Shown here piece after piece: positions 1 to 6,800 of a stretch of DNA of 9,815 nucleotides (its first letter is position 1; every line of letters begins with the position of its first letter). A program made the position numbers and the translations under genes. The stretch is from Roseiflexaceae bacterium UBA965 (GTDB lineage: Bacteria; Chloroflexota; Chloroflexia; Chloroflexales; Roseiflexaceae), in contig DBCF01000072.1 of the NCBI GenBank assembly GCA_002292925.1, positions 2,380-12,194 of the forward strand. Direction: 5' to 3'. Below the pieces are notes generated by a model that was not told the DNA's origin, did not search any database, and saw nothing but the letters and a program-made list of their open reading frames with translations.

Positions 1-3000
1 AGTTTGGCACTCAACGCCCATCAAGCGCCATTGACGGCGTATTCGGATCGTGTGTTTGGCGCACCCGTTGCCAATTCGTTCAATTGTGTATTGATTTATT
101 GTCCGGTGCTCATGCCGGGTGTACACGGCCGAGCTGCGCAATTTGAATCGAGTCGGTTTAGTTTCTTGCAGAGTCAGAATCCAATCAATCTAACCACGAA
201 TTTCTCGGTAGGCATGTGGGTCAAACGCAGTCGCAATAACACCCAAGAAATACTGATTTCACACGGTAATACACTTGCGAGTGGACAATTGTTCAGTATG
301 GGATTCACCGCCGCAAACAAGTTTTTTTGTAGTACTTACAACGACGAACTCGCTTCAACCACCCTCTTTAATGACCGCGATTGGCACCACGTGGCCTGTG
401 TGGTCGATGGCAATAACCGTAGCCTGTATGTGGATGGCAGCCTCGAAAACACCAGTGCCAGCCCATTCCCGGCATATAGTCAGAATGCCAAAATGACCTT
501 GGCATGGCGTGTCGATGGCATGCCGTCATTCAATGGCCAAATCGATGAAGTACGGATTTACACCATCCCCATCGGACTGGCAACCCTTGCCTATCTATCG
601 AACGATCCATTTATCGATCCTATCGCCCCGTTACCGGTGAGTGCGCTGTCGTTTGATGACATTGCCATCCCCGAAATGAACAGCGTGCTGGCCTCGTGTG
701 GCGGGCAAACCTGCCCGGTAGTCTATTACCCGGACCAACAATTCGTGCCACGACCGCTCGAACGGGTCGCGAGCATCGCACTCGAACCAGGGCATTTCAT
801 TTCGTATTCATCAACGGCACCAGTGATTGCCGGCACCGACAGTACGCTGATGTTTTGGGCGCATCTCGATAACAGCTACCTCTGGCTACGCCCACTCGCC
901 ACCCAAAATACCGTAAACCGCCCAACAGTCTATTGGCATGGATCGACGCAAACCCTCAGCTTTGCATCTTTGAGCTATGCATGGGGCGCAGATGCGGTCA
1001 ACCCATTCACGAGTGGCTGGCACTTTTTTGCCTTTGTCAAAAATGCCAACACGCTCCAAATTTACATCGATGGCAACAAAGTGGCCGAAGGGGCAGCGTT
1101 GCCGGCCTTGCAACCCTTCCGGGTGGGTGTGGGCCAAATCCTCGCCATGGGCGGTGCCCAAAGCGGTGAAATGGCGGCAGTGGAACTAAGCAATTTTGCC
1201 TTACCTGGGGCGCAAATCGCCCAACAATATGCGGGCAACTTCCCGCGTGATGCTATCAGTCCAAGCCGCACCTTCACGATTACGCCCACCGCATCGTCGA
1301 CTCCCGTGCCAGCCATCACCATCCCAGCCAGCAACCAGCTCCGGACGGCAGTTGCGGCAGCCGCCACGGCCAAAGCCAGGGCGACGTTGATGGCAGCTCC
1401 CAATGCCACCAACACCCGCCTTGCCAGCTTGAACGGCACCAGCATGGCATTGGCTGCCACACAATGGGCAAACTTGGCAAGGACCGACAGTGCGATGGCG
1501 AGCAAAACTCCTGTGGCGAGCAAAATACCAGTGGTGACGAAATTTATCCCATTGCCGACATTTGTGGTTATCAAATCGCCGACAGTCAATTTGACCCACA
1601 CAAGAACCAAAACCACCACGGCAACGAGGACATGGACGGCATCAACGACGGCAACGGCCACCGCGACTCAGACGCGGACTGCCACGGCGACTGCCACGGT
1701 ACCGAGTCGCACCAAAATCAACACACCCACCTACCAGGCAACCATCACCAAAAGCCCGACAACGACCAATACCGCCAGTGCCACCAAGGCAGCAAACATC
1801 ACCTACACCGCTACCCGCACTGCCACCCGTACCCAAACCGCCACAGCAACAGCCACCCCTGGCATATTTGGCCGTGGGATGGTTCCGGTGAGTCAACTCC
1901 CCCGGGGCATGCTCTACCGCGCGCTCCAACATATCGCCGATGCCCAGCTAAACGTGGCACCTGACTGGAACACCCCATTCATTGGCGATGTTGCGATCCC
2001 CATGTACCGCCCAGACGTCGACAGCGGCAACACGCCGGCGTACTATGAGCTCGCGGTGTTTGCGGACGCCGGCAAAAGCAAAGCGGCTGGATTCATCATT
2101 ATGTCTAATCCTGCGAATTCCAGCACGCCGCATGATTTCCCCATTGCCCACTGGAATAGCACAGGGAGTTCGATTAGTCGTCAAGCCCTTGCCAAAATCA
2201 CGAAACGCATTTCGACGGACGGCTTGAGCGAATACAAACTCTATAAACTCGATACATTGAGTTATGTCATCGTGCAAAACGACATGGTGATTAGTTCACT
2301 TGGCGCAATCCCCGCACTCATCGATGGGCTCACCAAGAGTGACTTCGACTACTACAGCGATCCAGCACGATCGGTGAGTGGGAGTACCTGGTCTCCCAAT
2401 ACCACCAGTCAAAGCGATGACAACTTCAAACCCAATTCCATCCCCACGCCCGTTTACACTGGGCCAAGCAAATCCGAAGCGAGTGGGGTGTGGAAGTATG
2501 CGGAATTCGACATGAATAGTGGTTTTTCGGCCTATGCCAGTCGCTACACGACGTCGTTTGGCCAGCTCATCGACCAACAATCCAAAGAAGCAACGCCACT
2601 CTGGAGCTACGAGGCTAAGATTTTCAATGCAGCCGAAAAGAGCTTCAACGACTTCCACATCCCCGTACCAGCCAATGCCACCACACAGATTGTGTTACCT
2701 GTCCAAGGGATTACAATCAAAAACATCGCCAGTGAAACCGGTAGCAACAATTACATGACCTATACCCTCACCGGTCAAACGGTTGCTGGGTACCCGGTGC
2801 TGGCGGTTACGACATTCGGGATGCCCACAGACAGCCTGCCCCGACTGCGCCTCTCCATCACGCCGCCCACCAGTAGTGCACTACCGACTAAATTCACGCT
2901 CTACTTGACGGGCAAGTCGACCATCGCCACCCGGGCGACGCGTGGCTGGAGCACATGGACCCAATACAACGCCGGCAGCGAAAGCGATCAACGCGACTAC

Positions 3001-3648
3001 GACCAATACACGGTGCTAGCAAGCTGTAAATCGGGGTGTGGTCCCACTGCCTGGATGATGCTGTTTGGCTGGGCCGACTACCGGAGCTCGGTTGCCGGTA
3101 GTGGCTGGGCCCGCTATAACACATATCGCCATACCGGTGGCGTGTATGGGGTACACACGCTGGGAAGTGGCAGTACGATTGTGGCCCCCAAGACGATGGA
3201 TACCAACGTCAAGAATTCCATCTTGTATATCCGCAATCAAGTCGGCACGTTTTGTGCGGGCAGTAGTACGGACAGTAGTGGCGCAACGACTCCTTGGGAT
3301 ATGGATGATGCGCGCTATTACCTCAATTACGTGGGCACCGGCATGGGATTTGACACGCACTACAACGTCGCTGGGATCCATGAAGACCGACTCGCCCGCT
3401 ATGCCATGAGTCATTTGACGCATTCCACCGATCGCCGTCCGGTAGTGATTGGCGTCGGCTGGTTGACACACTACCCACTGGCGTGGAAAGTCAACTATCG
3501 TTCGCGCCCCGAGGAATGGTATGAAGGCTGGGGCGATGGAGACGATGTCGTATGGGACACCCAATGGTATGTCAACCAAGGCTGGGGCGGCAGTGGCAAC
3601 GGCTGGATTAGTGGCGGCATCTGGTTTGCTGGTCGGATTAGCAGATAG
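1..3648 (+). CDS. Gene A (5'-partial): secreted LamG - Thr-rich linker - cysteine peptidase protein
   Basis: The reading frame is open from the first base (AGT codon) to TAG at 3646-3648. The TTG at position 4 is not a credible start, because translation begins inside a LamG domain that in gene B is preceded by about 925 residues. Counting the codon at 1 as residue 1: LamG-like domain 1 spans about 10-200 (C29/C34, HGRAAQF near 42-48, WHHVACVVDG from 128, DEVRIY at 182-187). LamG-like domain 2 spans about 211-414 (C233/C238, W340). A Thr/Ala/Pro-rich linker runs about 415-627, and a module of unknown function about 629-980. The C-terminal cysteine peptidase-like domain covers about 981-1215, with SGCGPTAW (C1013), THYPLAW (H1157) and WYVNQGWGG (N1192) as the probable catalytic Cys, His and Asn. 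The Cys-His-Asn order and the GWGG ending recall papain-clan families C10 and C39-like; the exact family is unsure. The protein is likely extracellular, and its missing N-terminus probably carries a signal peptide and an M6 metallopeptidase like gene B. Confidence 0.9.
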   Translation, partial: SLALNAHQAPLTAYSDRVFGAPVANSFNCVLIYCPVLMPGVHGRAAQFESSRFSFLQSQNPINLTTNFSVGMWVKRSRNNTQEILISHGNTLASGQLFSMGFTAANKFFCSTYNDELASTTLFNDRDWHHVACVVDGNNRSLYVDGSLENTSASPFPAYSQNAKMTLAWRVDGMPSFNGQIDEVRIYTIPIGLATLAYLSNDPFIDPIAPLPVSALSFDDIAIPEMNSVLASCGGQTCPVVYYPDQQFVPRPLERVASIALEPGHFISYSSTAPVIAGTDSTLMFWAHLDNSYLWLRPLATQNTVNRPTVYWHGSTQTLSFASLSYAWGADAVNPFTSGWHFFAFVKNANTLQIYIDGNKVAEGAALPALQPFRVGVGQILAMGGAQSGEMAAVELSNFALPGAQIAQQYAGNFPRDAISPSRTFTITPTASSTPVPAITIPASNQLRTAVAAAATAKARATLMAAPNATNTRLASLNGTSMALAATQWANLARTDSAMASKTPVASKIPVVTKFIPLPTFVVIKSPTVNLTHTRTKTTTATRTWTASTTATATATQTRTATATATVPSRTKINTPTYQATITKSPTTTNTASATKAANITYTATRTATRTQTATATATPGIFGRGMVPVSQLPRGMLYRALQHIADAQLNVAPDWNTPFIGDVAIPMYRPDVDSGNTPAYYELAVFADAGKSKAAGFIIMSNPANSSTPHDFPIAHWNSTGSSISRQALAKITKRISTDGLSEYKLYKLDTLSYVIVQNDMVISSLGAIPALIDGLTKSDFDYYSDPARSVSGSTWSPNTTSQSDDNFKPNSIPTPVYTGPSKSEASGVWKYAEFDMNSGFSAYASRYTTSFGQLIDQQSKEATPLWSYEAKIFNAAEKSFNDFHIPVPANATTQIVLPVQGITIKNIASETGSNNYMTYTLTGQTVAGYPVLAVTTFGMPTDSLPRLRLSITPPTSSALPTKFTLYLTGKSTIATRATRGWSTWTQYNAGSESDQRDYDQYTVLASCKSGCGPTAWMMLFGWADYRSSVAGSGWARYNTYRHTGGVYGVHTLGSGSTIVAPKTMDTNVKNSILYIRNQVGTFCAGSSTDSSGATTPWDMDDARYYLNYVGTGMGFDTHYNVAGIHEDRLARYAMSHLTHSTDRRPVVIGVGWLTHYPLAWKVNYRSRPEEWYEGWGDGDDVVWDTQWYVNQGWGGSGNGWISGGIWFAGRISR
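1243..1884 (+). repeat. Low-complexity Thr/Ala/Pro linker coding region of gene A
   Basis: This stretch encodes about 210 residues dominated by Thr, Ala, Ser, Pro and Lys/Arg, with tracts such as TATATAT and TATRTATRTQT. The DNA is correspondingly rich in ACN and GCN codons, which also explains the long stop-free but meaningless frames on the other strand and in the +2 frame here. Linkers of this kind join domains in exported Chloroflexota proteins and are probably extended and O-glycosylated; that is known for Thr-rich linkers generally and only inferred here. The middle part (1417-1530) is not low-complexity and is shared with gene B; see findings. Confidence 0.85.
2938..3648 (+). other. 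C-terminal cysteine peptidase-like domain of gene A (complete)
   Basis: This is the only complete copy of the domain in the window. The Cys codon of SGCGPTAWMMLFGW is at 3037-3039, the candidate His codon (THYPLAW) at 3469-3471 and the candidate Asn codon (WYVNQGWGG) at 3574-3576. The Cys sits before a hydrophobic stretch as at the start of the papain-fold helix, and the Asn-x-GWGG-x-x-NGW ending resembles the end of C10 (streptopain) and other papain-clan peptidases. The domain starts after a conserved 'DQRDYDQ' stretch and ends at the natural C-terminus (FAGRISR), so no sorting signal or membrane anchor follows it. A transglutaminase-like or non-catalytic papain fold remains possible. Confidence 0.7.
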
Positions 3649-3661
3649 CTGCTATTCTTTA

Positions 3662-3709
3662 CGACTCCGCATATCGGTCTGATATGCGGAGTCGCCGGGG
3701 AGATTTTTT
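3662..3709 (+). terminator. Probable rho-independent terminator after gene A
   Basis: A perfect 14-bp inverted repeat (CGACTCCGCATATC at 3662-3675 and GATATGCGGAGTCG at 3681-3694) encloses a 5-base loop, starting 13 bases after the gene A stop. A run of six T follows at 3704-3709. The T run is nine bases from the stem instead of directly adjoining it, so the element is not fully canonical. The position between two same-strand genes fits termination of gene A transcripts and separate transcription of gene B. Confidence 0.7.
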
Positions 3710-3733
3710 CACACTATCCCAATAACACGCCAA

Positions 3734-3739
3734 TATAAT
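3734..3739 (+). promoter_or_regulatory. Candidate -10 box (TATAAT) of gene B
   Basis: A perfect sigma-70-type TATAAT lies 49 bases before the chosen start codon of gene B. The best -35-like sequence is TTCACA at 3708-3713 (five of six matches to TTGACA), but its 20-base spacer is too long; the sequence at normal spacing (ACACTA) is poor. Transcription would start near 3746 and give a leader of about 43 bases. The weak -35 suggests a regulated or activator-dependent promoter. The match could also be chance in this locally AT-rich gap. Confidence 0.45.
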
Positions 3740-3769
3740 TAATGCGTAAACATACATTTCATGCATTAA
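3739..3769. promoter_or_regulatory. Inverted repeat TTAATGC-17 nt-GCATTAA in the gene B promoter
   Basis: TTAATGC (3739-3745) and its exact reverse complement GCATTAA (3763-3769) flank 17 bases. The left arm overlaps the last base of the TATAAT box and the right arm lies in the presumed leader. If transcription starts near 3746, the left arm is not transcribed, which favours an operator over an RNA hairpin. A 7-bp repeat in AT-rich DNA can occur by chance. Confidence 0.3.
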
Positions 3770-3776
3770 CTACATT

Positions 3777-3780
3777 AAGG
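3777..3780 (+). promoter_or_regulatory. Shine-Dalgarno site (AAGG) deciding the gene B start
   Basis: AAGG ends eight bases before the ATG at 3789. A competing ATG at 3784 is only three bases from AAGG and its frame closes after 13 codons, so the spacing supports 3789. Confidence 0.6.
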
Positions 3781-3788
3781 TACATGGA

Positions 3789-3893
3789 ATGTATTACGCA
3801 CGAAAAACCCCACTTTATGGGCTGAGCATTGTGTTGCTCTATCTCGTATCGACCTTTGACTGGGCACTTCAGCCCACACCAACTGCCCATGCC
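3789..3893 (+). other. Signal peptide of gene B
   Basis: The first 35 residues have a basic N-region (R5, K6), a hydrophobic core (LSIVLLYLV, residues 12-20) and a small-residue cleavage context (P-T-A-H-A at 31-35, then T36). Cleavage after A35 is predicted by eye, giving Sec-type export. The core is followed by a rather long polar region before the A-H-A site, so the exact cut is uncertain. Confidence 0.8.
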
Positions 3894-6800
3894 ACCATCC
3901 GCACCCTCAGTCCAGCCCAAACCGACATGGCGGCGCATGCCGTCGGCGGGGAATGGCATGACGGCACGCTGGCACCAAAAGTGGTCGATTTTGGGGGCAA
4001 TCCGGCGGCGACAACGATTGGCGGCATGGATCAATGGCTCAAGACAAAACAGGCCAAAGTAAGCGCACCCGCCCAGAACCCGAATATTTTTGGCACCAAA
4101 CGGTTATTGGTTATTCGGGCGGCGTTTAGCGATTCACTCAATCGCCGATTTACCAATAGCGAATTACTCAATCAAATTTTCAACCCAATCAATGACTTGT
4201 TCCGTACCACATCGTATGGTAATTTCACCGGGTGGCAGGTGACCTTTGCTGACCCAGTCGTGCTTTCTAATCCCCGCGGGCGCTATATTTTGGGGAACAA
4301 TCAATTGTGGAACGACGACGACGATTTTTCACAACAACTCGTCGAAGATATTTTGAGTGCCAGCAATGAAGCAACCCTCGAACCATTAATCGAAAACACC
4401 GACACCGTGGTGATTATGATGAATAATGAGGTGTCAGATAATAAACCGCCCTTCCGTGCGGTCAATAAATCTCGGCGAGACATGGACTTTGGGGTATTTG
4501 ACTGGGGCGATGAACTCAATACTATTTTCATCGATGAAGGTGGAGTCAGACTCGATAACAACGGCATGCCAATCGCAGGGTTGGCCACGAGTGTCGACTT
4601 ACTCAAGGGCTGGATGATGCACGAACTGGGCCATGCCCTGCAATCATATGCCAGCCTTGATGAAATATATCACCCGAGCAACTATAACAATTCGTACGAG
4701 CTGTTAGATGACAATATGCCAGGGCATATCAGTGCGATGCTCAAAACGGGCACGTTTAATCAATGGATGCCTGCCTCGCAAACTGTTACCGTCACCGCAT
4801 TTAATCAAAATGCCTCCAATGCCATCTGCCTACGGGCTATTGAATACGACTACCGCGACAATCCCACCCCGCAAATTCTACGCATCAATTACCCAGATTT
4901 TTATTATTTGGTCAGTGCCCATCGCCGCGTCAATGGCGATGAACTCAATGCAAATTGGTCGGACCAGATGCCCCGTGGCATCCCCGATGAAGGCATTCTA
5001 ATCGAACGCGTGATAAATCGGGGTACGCAATGGAAGGACGTCAACGGCGACGGCATGCGCCAAGACGACGAAGTCCAGGATTGGCGCTCGATTGTGCGGG
5101 GACGCACGGGCTACAATGATCCTTATAGTGCCGAGAACGACAGCAGGCTATGGGGCGTTGGCAATGTTTTCGGAGTCGAAAGTGATGGCACGCCCGGAAT
5201 GGATACGACTGACGGACTGAATATAAGTGTGACCTCTCAGCCCAATGCCGACACGTGGTGCGTCAAGTTGAGCTTTCGCAATAGTGCCCGAACACCCGAT
5301 GTGGGGTTAGCGTCGTGGCGCCAGCCCCCCGGCGAATCGTACGAATCAACCGATATTTGGATAGATAGCCCGCTCAACGGGTATGGCACCTTTCGCTATG
5401 GCATGTGGAACGACCTCGATAACCAGAGCGTGCCCCGCGGTAACGGCGACGACCCGGCCATCGGCTCAATCAACCGCGTCTATGCTCGCATCCACAATTA
5501 TGGGTTTGTTGCCGCTACCAACGTCAAAGTCCAGCTGCAAGTCAGCAACCCACTAGGGGTCGGCATACCCCGCACCAATGCCTGGCGCGATCTCGGAGTC
5601 CAGCTCACAGCAGCCCAATTCCCCGCCTTGGCCAGCATCCCGGCCCAAGGGTATACCGATGTGTATGTCGACTGGGCGCCCGATGTGTCATTGACACCTG
5701 CCCAAATTGCCGCCGGCGTGTTTCAATTGCATAGTTGTGTGCGGGTGGTAGTGAGTCCTGTTGCCGGCGAAACGATGCTCGGCAATCAAGACGGCAGCGA
5801 AGAACAAGAAAACATTCAAAACTTCGAAGCGACACCCACCCGTAGCCCCACCTTTACACATACGCTGACCTTGACGAATGAATCACTCAATAACACCATC
5901 GTCTATCTCAAGCAAGCCAACACGTTGCCGGTGTCGTGGACACTCCAAATCAACAACGATAAACGCGACATCGCCATTCCCGCCATGACCGGCAGCATCC
6001 CAATCAGCGTGACCGTACCTATCACCGTCACGGCGGCGGGGAGTAGTGTGGTGGGGAGTAGTTTCGTCGTCGAAATCAGTGCCCTCGAAAATCGTGAACT
6101 CATCAACCAGTCGAGCCTCATTACTGATCCCGTCTACCTGCGCACCCACCCCGACCAAAAAAACATCGGTGGCTTCAACTTCACCGTCAACGTGCTGGCC
6201 GATACCCAGATTCAGTGCAACGCCTATGGACGGGGTGGGAGCTATGTCGAAGTGGTTGGGGCCCTCGACGGCTTTGAGGGCATTCACCAAGCGGGGGTGC
6301 CGTTGCGGGCCTATGCCCAACTCTACGATGACACCTACGCCCCGATTGCCCTCGACGACCGCGCCATGGGGGCGGTGGGCAGTAATGGCGTGTTCCGGAT
6401 GAGTTTTAATTCGATTATTAATCAAAAAATTAAGTTTCCCAAATACGTACGCTGTTTGTTACCCGGTACCACCATGCTAGCCAGTAGTGCCAGTGGCTAC
6501 GTCGAAATCACGCCTACCCTCGTGCCCACCAGCACGCCAGAAGCCTGGGCAGACAGCCAGTTCCATGCGGCACTCAGTCTCAATCAATTCTTGCCTCCGC
6601 GTGAAAGTTATGGCGACCAAATCGATATTTTCGCCAGCACGGCCAATCCCTATATCTGTACTGCCGGGCGGTGCCCGCAACTCAGTGGCGGCGTACATGG
6701 CCGCAGTGTGCAATTCAGTCCGGCCAACGATACGTTTTTACAAAGTACCAACACCGTATCACTCGCCAATGCCTTTAGTGTGGGGCTGTGGGTCAAACGC

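Noticed and set aside
4..6. TTG at position 4 as the true start of gene A
   Set aside because: The frame is open to the window edge, the protein would begin inside a LamG domain without a signal peptide, and gene B shows about 925 residues before the equivalent point.
1062..1661. 199-residue open frame on the minus strand with Val/Ala-rich hydrophobic sequence
   Set aside because: It is the antisense reading of the Thr/Ala-rich linker (ACN and GCN codons read as Val/Ala-type codons in reverse). It has no ribosome site, no family features, and lies wholly inside gene A.
1600..1860. Repetitive ACN/GCN tracts as a CRISPR or tandem DNA repeat
   Set aside because: There is no constant repeat with unique spacers; the periodicity is of codons for Thr and Ala in an open frame.
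1464..1964. 166-residue +2 frame rich in His, Asp and Gly that looks like a metal-binding protein
   Set aside because: This is a frame shadow of the low-complexity linker. The gene A frame stays open and domain-consistent across it.
3784..3825. Upstream ATG in another frame (13 codons) overlapping the gene B start
   Set aside because: It is only three bases from AAGG and encodes MECITHEKPHFMG, then stops. The ATG at 3789 has better spacing and leads into a signal peptide. A tiny regulatory leader cannot be excluded but nothing supports it.
3759..4034. 91-residue minus-strand frame across the gene B start
   Set aside because: It runs through the gene B signal peptide and promoter region and shows no family features or ribosome site.
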